From NCBI GenBank assembly GCA_015680685.1, contig MNCI01033354.1, forward strand, positions 186,132 to 250,131: a stretch of 64,000 bases of DNA. Direction: 5' to 3'. The notes beneath the pieces are model-generated. The model was given only the letters and a program-made list of their open reading frames with translations. It made no database searches and was not told where the DNA came from. Source of the stretch: Gnetum montanum (Eukaryota > Streptophyta > Gnetopsida > Gnetales > Gnetaceae). Below are positions 49,756 to 61,237 of this stretch, one piece after another; the first letter of the stretch is position 1, and every line of letters begins with the position of its first letter. Position numbers and translations under genes: made by a program.

Positions 49756-51680
49756 TACCACCACAACTAAATGAAAACTCTTCCTCGAGTGTAGAAGAGG
49801 AGCAACAAGTTCCTTATAAAAATATATTGGGTAGGTATGCGATTATTGACTGACATACCACTGACTCAGATAGAATAGAAAAACTTTGAGTGCCCAAGTG
49901 TATAGAATTACAACTTTTACAAAATTGGATATTCATGATAGGAGAAGTGATCATCCTGGATAACAACAATCATGAATGATCCTCATTGTATAGTACTACT
50001 ACATCATCCTTGGTAAAGATAGTTCTACTTCTAGTCCATGCTTTCCAATGCAATCATAACAAAATCATGAATTAGTATGCAATGTGTGACACATAGCTAT
50101 TAAATGCTTTGTCTCATCAGTGGTTACACTTGGCTAGGTTGTGATTATGTTTCATTGATTCCTTGAGTAGTGTTAGTGAAAAGGCTAACAAATAGGGTTA
50201 AATAGATAAGTGATCCATTAAATTTGAAGTTTAACACAAGGAAAATATTTGAAGAGGGTGTAAGAATTCATAACAATAAAAAAGAAATTTTACTAAAAAA
50301 TGTTATGAAAATGTGCACAATTGGAAGTAACTGATGTGGTAAACAAAAAGAATTTGATTGTAAAAGTGTCTAAGGGTAAAGAACTTAATTAACCCAACCA
50401 AAAGATATGCATGTGGGTCTTTCCCAAAGTAGGCACAGGCCTTTTAGGCCTTTGCATAACTTCAAACCAAAGAGTTTGTGGGCTCCATGAATGATTAATG
50501 ATTACAAAAGTTTAAGTAGAAAAACCTAGAAGAAACTAAATAAGAATTCTGACATATCAAACTAGGACATCGAACCAAAACATGAAATTGGTAGTGAGGT
50601 GAGACATGGAAAGCATAGAAGGATCAGAAAGAGTGTAATCAAGTTCCTAATTAAGGTAACATGTAGTCCCTTAGGAATTTTATTATTAAATGACTTGATA
50701 GGATCCATCATTTGTCCAAACCAAAACCAACCACATTTAGTGACTTTGCATCATCATTCTAAGACCAATCCATCCCTCTAAAATACAAGAGTGCTCCCAT
50801 AGAACAACCATTGATTAAAGAAGAAACGAAAAGTAGGAAGTGAGGAAGGGCCTTAGTTAGAGGGGACCTTCAAGCATGGGTAACATGTCTTTCTAGTCTC
50901 ATAACTAGGGCTTGTAGCCTGTTTATGTTGTCTAAGGGGTGTGCTTTGAATTCTCATCTTCTTGTTTTTTTTTCTTTTTTTGATGAGGATCACACCATGT
51001 AAAGATGTATGCATTTATTTTATCTAAAGGGTGTGCTTTGAATTCCCATTGGTTTTTTATTTTCTTTTTATAAGAACCACACCATGCAAAGACATATTTA
51101 ACTACCTTTTATTGGTCAACATAGAACTGTAAGAAATCCATGAAAACACACATACATCCAGGCAAACAAAAAAGCACAAATAATACTAAATCCCCTTGAA
51201 GTCACATCTTGTTCAAACCTTTGAATCCTTCCCAATTCTGGAAACTACCAAAGTCACAAATTTGTTGAAGTTTTATTAATAAAAAAGGGACTACATGTTT
51301 CCAAAACAAGGAAAACCATAGAGTTTGTGGATGGGCAAATGTTGTGGACTCACTACCTATTGCATAAAAAAGAAACTATGTTCTAATTATCCATAATAAA
51401 ATTCAAAGCTAGAAACCAACAATAAAATAACAAAATAGTACATACCATCATCAAAAAACACATTACCACTATACCTAGCACTTATTAACAAAAAGTTAGA
51501 AAATCACACCAAAATAAAATAAAATAAAATATAAAAGAAAGTGTAAAATTTGATAGAAATAGAAAAATTATTAATAATGGTGTAAAGAAAAAATTAGAAA
51601 GTATGAAATAAAGAATGTGTAAAACAAAGAGTTGTAAAACAACAAATTGTAAAACAAAAAGATGAAAAACACTTAAGAAT
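49756..51680. other. R5 non-coding block shared with R3 and R4
   Basis: It follows the order of 10160-12200, with shared words such as AAGATATGCATGTGGGTC, TTTGCATCATC and GGGGTGTGCTTTGAATTC. The last of these, with its poly-T and CACACCATG context, occurs twice here (50935-51000 and 51020-51090). There is no coding frame. Confidence 0.55.
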
Positions 51681-54179
51681 CCTAAAGACTAGAATGGAGG
51701 GTGAACCCCACGACTAAACATTTGGCCTTGACAAGGATTAATAAGTGGATAATTGGGATCCATGCATGTATGAAACATTGGTAATCGTTCATTCCCTTGC
51801 CACTAGGTGTCTATTGATGGTGCGATGGCTGGGTAGAAAAATCGTCAATCACACACTTGGTTGTTAAATGTATGGTGGGTCAAGGTATGATATGTGTGAA
51901 CATTATGGATGGCTAGCCTATTGTTGCATCCTTGATCATGATATGGTATGCATGGATTTTTTTATCTCCCCATGCTTGTAGATTCATTGGTTGGATTTGG
52001 GATTAGAGTACTAATGGATGATGGCCCTTGTGTAGGCTCAGAGGACGATGGTGGTGAAAATGAAGGTGGTGCACTAGATTGGCATTGTGCTGGCTCAAAT
52101 GATGTAGTGGGTCCATGCATGGGTTGCTTCATCTTATGGCCTTTCCTCCAAAAGGGACATTCCCTACATTGTAGTTGAAACCCACTAGTGTCAGCATGTC
52201 TATGCACATGTGCAACACAAGTGGCATTCATTTGTTGATATTGTGGTATGAAACCTTCCTGTGTCCTTTGCGGTGGCATATAATGAGGTGGATTATGAGA
52301 ATATCAAGGGTAGGATGGATGGTAAGAGGCACGAGGTGGTGATCCTTCAAGGGATGTCATGAATTGATGTAGTTAGGAGAGTGGTAGTGGTGATTAGAAG
52401 TAGAGGATGTAGAACTAGTTGGAGAAATAGGGTGTTGAACATAGTATCCATGTAGTTTCGGTAGGTAGGAAGGATAGGGTTGATTTGATGGTGGCCTTCC
52501 CCATGATTGTGGTTGTTGCCACTACAGTTGATAACTATGTTGATGCTGGTAATAACTCTTCCTAGGATGGTATGATTAGTTGTGGGACTTTCTATAATTA
52601 CCTTGTGGAAGAGGAAATCTCCCATGCATGTGCTTTTGCACAAAATTTTGATTTAAGGCACCTACCCAATACTCCTATATATGCAACAAGACTGGGCAAT
52701 GGCCCTTCGGATGGTCATATATGCAAATTTTGTATCCAGTATCTTCATATATGGTTGAGTCTGTAGCCTCACTTTCTTTAGCCATTTTTCTTATTTGTTG
52801 AAAAGTGTTCCTAGTTGTTTCTTGGTTCTGTATCCTTTGTTGATTGTAATTACCTGGCTTATTTTGCATGATCCTCTCCTCAACCATCTCAATGAGAGTT
52901 GTAACATTTTCACATATCCATTTGGACATCCTATTAAACTTTGCTTCAAGTTCATCAATAGACTTCTATTTCAACAAGGTTTGTTGTGGGATCACCTTAT
53001 CGAGAGTGGTTTCTTTCTCCTTATCATAGATCTGGACCTCCTTCTATTAACAAGTTGGGTCCCATTGATATTTCTCAACATTCTCCAGTTTGCATATCTT
53101 GCCTTCTTATTTTGTCACATGCTTGATTAGGTCTTGGATCTGATGGGCTTAGAGCTCATATAATTGCCCTGGGGCATACATTCCAAGGTTTTCCCCTATT
53201 TCATTACAAAGCCCATCTATGATGTGGAAAAGTTACCTTTCCTCAAAGAACCCATGGCTTAGGCATCTATTTAGTAAGGAATAATATCTATCTAAGGCCA
53301 TGTCCAAGGGTTCATGTTGTTCTTGTTTCTAGTCTTGGATTTGTCTCCTCAAATTGGACACTCTTGCAAAAGTTTGGTATTTCTCGTTAAAAAGTTACAA
53401 CATTGTAGACCATCATCAAATTGAATTTGGTCTTAATGACCTATACGACACTTTGGCTCTATCAATTAGTATCCTAGGAAAGAGCTTAAGCTTTTGCCAT
53501 CCACTTTCAATGTTGTAGAAAGCACAAGCATCATTTAATGCTTGTAAATGATGTTGCGAATCTGAATCATAGCCTCCTACAAGTTTAGGAATATTATTCA
53601 TGTCAAGCTTAGGTAGTCAACTCTTTTTTGCGATGCTTGCAAGATATCTTTACTACCTTTGTGATCTACATGAGGCTCTTAGTGGCCAGCAAGGGTTCAT
53701 TGTTATCAAAGAAATTATGTGGAAAATTCCTATCTCTATTTGTTTGATCGTGATGATGTTGTCTATGATCTTTCCCATGGGTTTGATTTCAATTTTTAGT
53801 TTGACCCTTTAGTAAGGCTCTATCTCTATACTTATGTTCATCTTCATCAGAACTAGACGTTGAAGGAAAAGAGGAAGATGAGAAACTAGAAGAATTGCCA
53901 TGGCTTCTATGGTGTTCCATAGAGTCCTTTAGTCTATCATTTTTGGTTTTTGAGGAGGTCTTAGGCCTTGAGGCCTCCCCTAGTTTAGAACCTACGTCAC
54001 CTCCACTAAGATTGTCTTCCTTAGATGAATGTAGTATTTGAGTGTTGTTAGGATGATCATGATCATAAGAAACCTACATAAGGTTGTTCACTCTAATCTT
54101 CTTCATCATATATCTCATTAGTTCTCCAATGAATGTTTTCACTATATAGTGCATTGTCACTTCTATGTGAGAAAGACAT
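51681..54179 (-). pseudogene. R5 gag (broken)
   Basis: The start codon at 54179 (complement) gives MSFSHRSDN. Around 53416-53601 the core reads GGYDSDSQHHLQALNDACAF and LKLFPRILIDRAKVSYRSL, a typical plant gypsy gag block, and 52675-52929 ends in a knuckle with only ICIYDHPKGHCP left, the first Cys having become Tyr. The C-terminal tail is Gln/Pro/Tyr-rich. Many stops. Confidence 0.7.
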
Positions 54180-54288
54180 TGTTGTTGGTTTATGATGTGG
54201 GTGTGTTTTAATATTTCTTGAAAGATATATCATTAATATTGTTATAGTGATCATGTATAATATAACTAATCTAGATAACTAGCACCAT

Positions 54289-54306
54289 CCCTAGCAACGG
54301 TGCCAA
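54289..54306 (-). promoter_or_regulatory. R5 primer-binding site, tRNA-Asp type
   Basis: TTGGCACCGTTGCTAGGG on the minus strand is the least decayed copy in the window and pairs with the 3' end of plant tRNA-Asp. Confidence 0.8.
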
Positions 54307-55233
54307 TGATGAGTGGCAAGGTACCCCTACACCCAACCATACGAATCACAAGTGTTCATGCACGATCTGGTCAAATTTCATGGATGGGACTAGTTATGGC
54401 ATCTAGATTGCTATGCCTTGATCGTAGTTCACTATCTTCCCACTTGGACTAGTGGTAGCTTTGTCACATATGGTTTAGTCCAAAGTGAGGCATATGATGT
54501 TGTCTAATTCTATGCTGCTCCTAATGAAAATAAAGAGATAAATTAACTAAGCTAATGAATAGTGGAAAATAAGGTCTAAACTAGCCTAGCTAGCCTAACA
54601 TAAGTACCTATCCTGAATACATCCTGAACACATATAGCACTTCTGGGCTACCAAATGTTAAGTGTTGCTAGGTTACCAAGCACTATATGTATGCTCAAAA
54701 TGGTCATGCTTGTGTTCATTAACAACTAGAAATTAATTGCTTAATTGAAATGCTTTAAAGTAAAGTGCATGAAAGTAAAGTACATTAAAGGAAACATTAA
54801 TCTATTCTCAGTGCTTCAAGGATTGTCAAAAGTGTTCATTTTTATTTCTGTCACACTATTGTGCTTAGGTACATCAGTGTTCGAACAAAGAACCATACAC
54901 ACTTAGACCCCTTCTATGGGCACTTAAAAAATATTCTAACTTTGGAGAAAATAGACTACAAGAGCTTCTACTTTGACTAGAAACTACAAAAACTAATTCC
55001 AAAAACTTGACTCAAATCGAGAGCCCAAGCACTATATTTATAGGCCAGTGTATACCCCTCAATGTCGGATACTTGACATCGCATCAAGATCTCGGCATTG
55101 CGTACCCAACATTGCAGCCTTGATGATGGATACCCAACATTGCAATCACTGCAAAACATGTTTCATTGTATTAACATCGCATACCCAATGTTGCAATCCC
55201 AACGTCGTGGCAACTGCAAAACGTGTTTCATCA
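54307..55233 (-). repeat. R5 5' LTR (right copy)
   Basis: It matches 48843-49755. The TATA box is the complement of about 55033-55042, 190-200 bases from the element-sense start at 55233. In between lies an array of CATACCCAACATTGCA-type words. Confidence 0.85.
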
Positions 55234-55238
55234 ATTAG

Positions 55239-56640
55239 TGTAGTCATTTGACATTTGATTTAGTTTTGTTTAATTACAACAGCGTATTTCTTTACTATTT
55301 GCTTAACATCATACAATCCAAAGTTCCCATTCAATATGAAATTTATCTTAGACTAGTTGTGGTAGTAAATCAATATGTCTTCTTAGTTTATGTGTGTTTA
55401 ATAAAAATAACATGTATACCATGATAGATAGTAGTGTGTGTTTCTTATTTTTATTTTTTGGTAAACCTCATATGAAAGTTTTTTGTTATCATTCATTTAA
55501 TATACTTTAATCCTCTTAGTACAAGATGAGTAACATGTATTATTATAATGTTGCAGAGAATATTTATCTGAAAGAAGATGACAAATCTCTAGGTACTCTT
55601 TATATGACTTATTTAAGCCACCAAATATTGATTCTAAGAAATTATATAGAAGAAGTGTTCAAATTACATGACTATTGTACTCAAGATTTATTACTACTTA
55701 TGTATGTTGTATATGTTAATTTGTCTAACAAATCCTTTTGATCTATACATATATAATAAAATTTTAGTTTCAAAATTTTTCAAAGAATATGATAAATCTA
55801 TTGTCAAACATTATATGAACTATTTAAACCACTAATGTTAGTTTTAGGAAATAATATAGAAGAAGTGTTCAAGTTACATAATTATTAGATATATTTGTTG
55901 TACTTATGATTTATTGTTAGTAATGTGTATTGCACAAGTTAATTTGTCTACCAAGTCCTTCAGGTCTATATAGAGGCAATAAAATTTAAATTTCATTTTT
56001 TTTTATATTTTATATAATGGAATCATTGTTATGTGTCTTGATTAATCTCTAGAATCTCTAGGTAATTTTGGTTGTACTTTAAATTTTATTTTACTATGTA
56101 AAAAAGCTTTTCATAGATTTGGTAATGGGATCTATACCAAACAAATGTAGTTTGGTAGTAGAACTTAGGACTTTCATTTTAACAGTCTCAATGTGAATGG
56201 GATGTAATACTATAACTTCATTGTACCATCCATACCTTACATATTATTTCTTTGCAAGATGTTTGGAGTCATACTAGATTCATCATCAATTGAAATTAAT
56301 TTCTCATAGATTAAAGAGAGAATAAATACAATTAAGATAATTAACTAATTAAGCTGTGGTCAATAATAATTAATTTAAAAATAATTAAAACCATAAGTTT
56401 TAAGGGAAAAAGAAATAATTTTGTAAGGTATAATGATTAATTTTAGGAAAAGTAACACTATTATGTAAAAAGATAAATCAAGAGAACTAGTTAGCTAGAT
56501 ATTTAGCCAATCTTTTCTTTTCCAAATTAATGAAATCCCAAATTTGATTTACTAAGAATTGATTTTCATGTTGTAAAAAAATCAAAACCAATGCTAAAAA
56601 ATTCTCTTGCCATGATAGTTGTTGAGCCTTAAATTTTATT
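55239..56640. other. AT-rich region with a 200-bp tandem duplication
   Basis: 55555-55781 and 55782-55995 are diverged direct copies sharing ATAGAAGAAGTGTTCAA and GTTAATTTGTCTA. No coding potential is apparent; the 71-codon frame at 55526 spans the first copy and has no counterpart in the second. The rest is unassigned. Confidence 0.5.
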
Positions 56641-58230
56641 TACATCATCATTATTCTAACCTTGTCCCAACAAAATGGAGTTGGCTACATGAGTTCTGTT
56701 TTTTCTATTTGCCTCTCTGAAGAGCTAAGTCTTTGTTTATTTATAGTTTTTTCAAGTTATATTTAATCATTTTTTCCCATGTCTTTTTGTATCTTCCGTT
56801 GGTTGGCTTTTCTAAAATAGTGATGTAGCAACATTTATTTATAGACTCATTGTTTGATTTTCTTTGCACATGGCCAAACATTTAAGCCACCATTCTTGTA
56901 ACTTATCTAAAATAGGCACCGCTCTAAGTCTTCCTTTGATGTCTATATTGTGTATTTTATCTCTTCTAATAACATTCAACATTCATTAAAGCATTCACAT
57001 TTTCACCACACTAATTTGTTGTTCATTACTCTTTTGTATTGCCTAACATTCAAAGCCATGTATAATAGCATACCTTATTGCTATCCTAGAAAATTTCCCA
57101 TTTAATTTTATTGGTATTCTTTTATCACATAGAACACCACTAGCCTATCTCCATTTTGTCCATCTTACCTCAGTTCTATTTTTAATATCTTTATCAATTT
57201 CACCATTTGTTTGAAATATTGATCCTAGGTGGCAAAACTATTTGCAGTGAGGGACTTTCTTGCCTTGAATTGTCACTTCTATCTCACCATTGTTTATGCT
57301 GTTATTAAAATTGCATTCAAAATGTTTTGTCTTACTTCTAATTTTTAAGTTTTTTGATTCTAGAGCATGTCTCCACATCTCTATCATAGCAATAATATTT
57401 TCAAGCTATATCAATCAACATAATCTCATTTGCAAATAGCATACACCTAGGAATTCCATCTTCTATTTCCTTTTTAATTCATCCTTAATAATGACAAATA
57501 AGTATATGCTAAGTGTATACACTTGATGTAGACCTACTATGACTAAAATATCAAATGCTATTCCACAAAGTATTCTAATTCTAATGGTAGCTCTATCATA
57601 CATGTCTAGAACCACTTTAATATATTTATTAAGGATGTTTTTCCTCTGCAAGGCTCACCAAATAATCTCTATGCATTGTCATATGCTTTTTCCAAGTCAT
57701 TGAAGATCATATGTAGATTTTTTCTATATTTTTTGAATTTTTCTATCAATTGTCAAATAAAGAAAATAGCTTCTATAGTAAAACTCCCTTGCATAAATCC
57801 AAATCAATTTTTTAATACTGTTGATTCAAGTTTGAGATGCTACTCTTGACCCTCTCCCAAAGATTTATAGTATAGCTTATTAGTTAGATCTCTCTATAGT
57901 TTGTACAATTATGTACATTTCCTTTATTTTGTAAATGAAAACAACAACGATTTTTTTCCAATTTTTGGTCATTTCTCCATCCTTTAAAAATTTGTTAAAT
58001 AATTTTGTCAACCAAGAAACTCTTGTATCTCTCAATGCTTTCCAAGCTTCTATAGGAATGTTATATGGTCCAACAGCTTTTCCATTTTTCAACTTTGATA
58101 AAGCTATCTTCATCTCAAAGAAACAAAGGAAAAAACTTCATGTTAACTAATAAAACATTTCCCCTCTTCATTAGTCTAAAGAAAACTCATAGATGCATCA
58201 TCTTGTGATTTTGCTCACCTTTTATTTTGA
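56641..58230 (-). mobile_element. 5'-truncated RTE-type LINE
   Basis: On the minus strand the open piece 57880-58113 reads LSKLKNGKAVGPYNIPIEAW and SWLTKLFNKFLKDGEM, the start of an RTE-clade reverse transcriptase. 57463-57651 gives YIKVVLDMYDRATIRIR and IGLHQVYTLSIYLF, a later RT block where GSALSPYLF is expected. The 3' end reads ATGTAGCCAACTCCATTTTG, then TTGGGACAAGG and an ATG-repeat tail, typical of plant RTE elements and the SINEs that borrow their tail. Stops and shifts make it dead; the 5' half is absent. Confidence 0.8.
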
Positions 58231-59153
58231 CATTCTTGAAATACATCCCTTGAGAAATTGTTATGGATAAAGACATACAACGTTTGAGATTGAGGAATAA
58301 AAGCTTTTGTAACACAACTACTTGAAATGACATCAAATTAGATTTTAAAAGTATAATACCTTATTGAATTTGCTATTAAACCCTACATTTATACAGCACA
58401 CATTATCTTATCCAGGACATCAAACGTAGCCATAGAGAAGAGTTGGTTACCAATGAGTGAAAAAGTTGCCTTCAAAAAACACAAGGAAATCTATCTGCTT
58501 TTGCACTTTGATTCCTGGTGCAAACACCAATTAAAATCCTACCTTCATCCATGCTATGATCCCTTAAGAAGTACACTTATCTCATTCATGATGATGGAAC
58601 ATTCTAATCCTAGATTTCTCTGAGATGTAACAATCAACTTAAGCCATACTAACAAAAAATTAATATCAATAATCAATGCTTGGTGCTAAGATGTGAAAAT
58701 CAACTTAAACCAAACCATACCTACCAGAAAATTGAAATCGGTATCCAGTGTGCCTTGTACCTTGATTTTTGTTTCTTGCAGAGTCAATTCTCACACATTG
58801 ATTATCATACTTCTTACATCTGACCTATGCTCAAGAATCTAGTCATCAACCTAGTAACCAGGCATGTAATCCATATACCCTTCTAACAATGGCCCTATTA
58901 ATAACTTAGACCCATGGATTTGTTGGACAAGTTTACATAATGACACAATTGCATTCATATAATTTAAGGCTAATATGCCTGGGTGAGAAACCTTCAAATC
59001 TTACTTTAAAGGTTAATGTACACTAGGGCTTTCCATGTAAGTGATGTAACAAATGAATATGTGGAATGCAAAGGTCCTAGGTGTGTGAAGTTTAAGCTTA
59101 ATCTTTCATGTTGAAACACATAAATTTTAAAACAAAAATGACTAAAATTAGTT
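58231..59153. other. Region without recognised features
   Basis: No gene, RNA or repeat boundary that I can support. CAACTTAAACCA-type words occur twice near 58630-58710, which may be a small duplication. Confidence 0.5.
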
Positions 59154-59205
59154 TATTCATATTGTTGGGACAAGGCTAGAATGATAATGATGAAATGAAT
59201 AAAAT
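59154..59205 (+). repeat. RTE-type 3' tail fragment
   Basis: The plus strand reads TTGTTGGGACAAGGCTAGA followed by ATGATAATGATGAAATGAAT, the same tail as the LINE at 56641 but in the opposite orientation. It is either the end of another truncated LINE or of a SINE that shares the tail. Confidence 0.5.
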
Positions 59206-59284
59206 TAAAAAACACAAAAACCTGAATTCTAGTTTTGATAGGGGGAGGGTGTTGAAACTTGAAATAAGTGAAACATAGGTACAC

Positions 59285-59352
59285 TCGAAGATATGTAGTC
59301 CATGACCTAAAGCTTCCAAATCAAGTGTCTTACCACTAGGCTAACACCTCAT
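59285..59352 (-). repeat. tRNA-derived SINE-like head, copy 2
   Basis: The minus strand reads GAGGTGTTAGCCTAGTGGTA and then ACTTGATTTGGAAGCTTTAG, as in copy 1 at 1084. The B-box region (TCATGGACTAC) is more decayed. Confidence 0.55.
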
Positions 59353-59817
59353 TGTTACCAATTTTGATACAGAGAAAGGGTGAGACCTTGCTAAGGCGAC
59401 TGATGCTCTCTTGTTCTTCTTGATTCCAGCCATAGGGATCAGATATTTCAGAAACAAACAAAATCCCATATTCATGTCATGTTAAATTTCTTAGGGAATA
59501 ATTGTATTTTTTGAGCTTTTGTTATCCTCCTAGAGTCATAAAAGCCCAATTTCAGCCTTTTCCATTGCTAAATCATTCTCCCTTCAAGAATGGAGTTGTC
59601 TGAGAATAAAATTTTCTAGTGAAACTCAATTATTAATATAAAGTAGCCCAATAAATAACTGTATTCAATGACCTTGGAAAAGTCTGTGCTGTCGTTTTTA
59701 TTCTTTATAAGATGAAAAAAAAACCCCATGGAAACATGCTTTTTCAAAAGATCAGGACCTTAGTACTTCGGAACCCAAATCATTGTAATATATCATTGAA
59801 AAGATATATAACTCATC

Positions 59818-59894
59818 ATTGCTTACCAAAATTGAACCCATGACTTGGAGCTTTTAATAAAAGTCTTTACTACTACTAGGTTAACACCTCATTC
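59818..59894 (-). repeat. tRNA-derived SINE-like head, copy 3
   Basis: The minus strand reads GAGGTGTTAACCTAGTAGTA with a small TAG duplication, and a better B-box (GGGTTCAATTT). It lies 87 bases downstream of the PPR stop codon. Confidence 0.55.
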
Positions 59895-59920
59895 TTGGAA
59901 AGCCTCAAAAAGAAAGGACA

Positions 59921-59975
59921 GAAAATCTGAAATATGAGCAGCTTCTAAGTACTGCTCTCACAATTTCAGATTTTC
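59921..59975 (-). other. Strong hairpin just after the PPR stop codon
   Basis: 59921-59933 and 59963-59975 are perfect 13-base inverted copies (GAAAATCTGAAAT). Inside them 59936-59941 and 59952-59957 (GAGCAG/CTGCTC) pair as well, leaving a 10-base loop. On the transcribed strand it would form a 3'-UTR stem-loop; as DNA it could be a small fold-back element. Confidence 0.7.
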
Positions 59976-59980
59976 CTCAC

Positions 59981-61237
59981 CTACAATCCACTTACAATCC
60001 ACTTGACAACTTCCTCTATCTTTAGTTGTTTGGATGTACCGGTGGAATCCGAGCAGGCTTGAATTAGAGTGGTAAGAGTTGTGCAATTAGTCTCGACATC
60101 TGACTTTTGCATTTCCTTGAAAAGATTCAAAACTTGATCAAATAGCTTCTTCTGCACATTTGCCCAAAGTACTGCATTCCATGAATCTACATCCTTATGA
60201 GGCATTCCCTGAAACATCTCCATGGCTGCATCCACGTCACCGCTCTGTGCATACCCTGCAATCATTGAATTCCATGACACTGCATTTCTCTCTGGCATTG
60301 CATCAAACAGCTGCCTGGCCTCAACCAACTGATTGTTCTGGGCATACCCACCTATCATGGTATTCCAGGAAACAGTGCTCTTATTTGGCATCTTATCAAA
60401 CAATGTCCTGGCTTCATCCAGCTGTCTATTCTCAGCATACCCAGCAATCATGGCCGCCCAAGAGAGACTGTTCTTCTCGGGCATTTCATCAAATAGCTGC
60501 CGGGCCTTATCCATCCGCTTATTCCGTGAATAACCCACAACCATTGCAGTCCAAGAACCGATATCCCTGACCGGCATTTTCTGAAACAGATCCCTGGCAT
60601 AATGTAAATCTCCTTTCTGAGAATACCCAGCAATCATTGCACTCCAAGCCTGAGCATCTCTCTCAGGCATTTCATCGAACAGATCCCGCGCCTCCTTGAT
60701 CATCCCTGCTTGGGCATAACCTTGAATCATGGAACCCCAAGAAATGTTGTCTTTCTGGGGCATTTGATCGAAAATCTCACGAGCCCTATCCATCTTTTTC
60801 GACTGAGCGTACCCAACAACCATGGCGGTCCAGGAAACCAGATCTCGTTTAGGCATTTGGTCGAACAGCTTGCATGCATCATCCATTTTCCCGCATTTTG
60901 TATAAAGCATGATGAATTTTGTGATCACAGACGGTTTCTCATCGATTTTGAAATTGTTTTGCTTCAGATAATCGTGGAGATCCCGGCCTTCTCCAAGTGA
61001 ATTGGAATCGACGCATTTCTGTAAAAAATAGGTGTACGCTGAATGACCAACGCCCGAGTCAGAAAGGGTTTTGAGAGTGACCAGAGCTTCTTGCAGGCGC
61101 AGTTGATCGCATAGAGATTTCACGTTTTGAAGAACATTGATATCGTTGTTGAGAGCTGCCGAAGTACAGAAGATGCGTTTCCACACAACAGAAGCGTAGG
61201 CGCGAGTCATCCAAAATGTTTGCAGAGGAGGCGCCAT
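59981..61237 (-). CDS. Organellar PPR protein with tandem S motifs, 418 aa
   Basis: PPR proteins bind organelle RNA one base per repeat and guide editing, splicing or stability. Residues 1-30 form a basic, acid-poor presequence with RIFCTS, typical of mitochondrial import; a helical segment with an L-like motif (about 40-95) follows. Then come eight uninterrupted 31-residue S motifs: 102-132 and seven from 133 to 349, each of the form SWxxMIxGYxxxxxxxxAxxLFDxMP. A longer P/L-like motif (350-384) and part of an L motif ending VVKWIVSGL close the protein. The base-selecting residues (5th/last) are T/D, T/D, G/D, S/D, T/N, A/S, N/N, N/D. No E, E+ or DYW domain follows, so it lacks its own deaminase; the end looks truncated relative to PLS-class relatives. 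The start is the first ATG (ATGGCG context) after an in-frame TGA seven codons upstream. It is the only intact gene of the window. Confidence 0.92.
   Translation of the reverse strand: MAPPLQTFWMTRAYASVVWKRIFCTSAALNNDINVLQNVKSLCDQLRLQEALVTLKTLSDSGVGHSAYTYFLQKCVDSNSLGEGRDLHDYLKQNNFKIDEKPSVITKFIMLYTKCGKMDDACKLFDQMPKRDLVSWTAMVVGYAQSKKMDRAREIFDQMPQKDNISWGSMIQGYAQAGMIKEARDLFDEMPERDAQAWSAMIAGYSQKGDLHYARDLFQKMPVRDIGSWTAMVVGYSRNKRMDKARQLFDEMPEKNSLSWAAMIAGYAENRQLDEARTLFDKMPNKSTVSWNTMIGGYAQNNQLVEARQLFDAMPERNAVSWNSMIAGYAQSGDVDAAMEMFQGMPHKDVDSWNAVLWANVQKKLFDQVLNLFKEMQKSDVETNCTTLTTLIQACSDSTGTSKQLKIEEVVKWIVSGL

Larger units (their letters stand above)
48843..55233 (-). mobile_element. R5: gag-only deletion derivative related to R3/R4
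   Basis: LTRs at 48843-49755 and 54307-55233 start TGATGAG and end CATCA; ATTAG flanks both sides (48838-48842 and 55234-55238). The interior of 4.55 kb has, on the minus strand, a tRNA-Asp primer site, a broken gag and a non-coding block homologous to those of R3 and R4. Protease, RT, RNase H, integrase and the extra ORF are absent. It would need proteins from a full relative to move. Confidence 0.85.

Noticed and set aside
51948-52279. Overlapping open frames on both strands in R5
   Set aside because: They lie in the Gln/Pro/Ser-rich tail of R5 gag; the minus frame is a gag remnant and the plus frame a shadow.
60160-60570. 136-codon plus-strand open frame
   Set aside because: It lies antisense within the PPR gene and owes its length to the repeat structure and codon bias of that gene.
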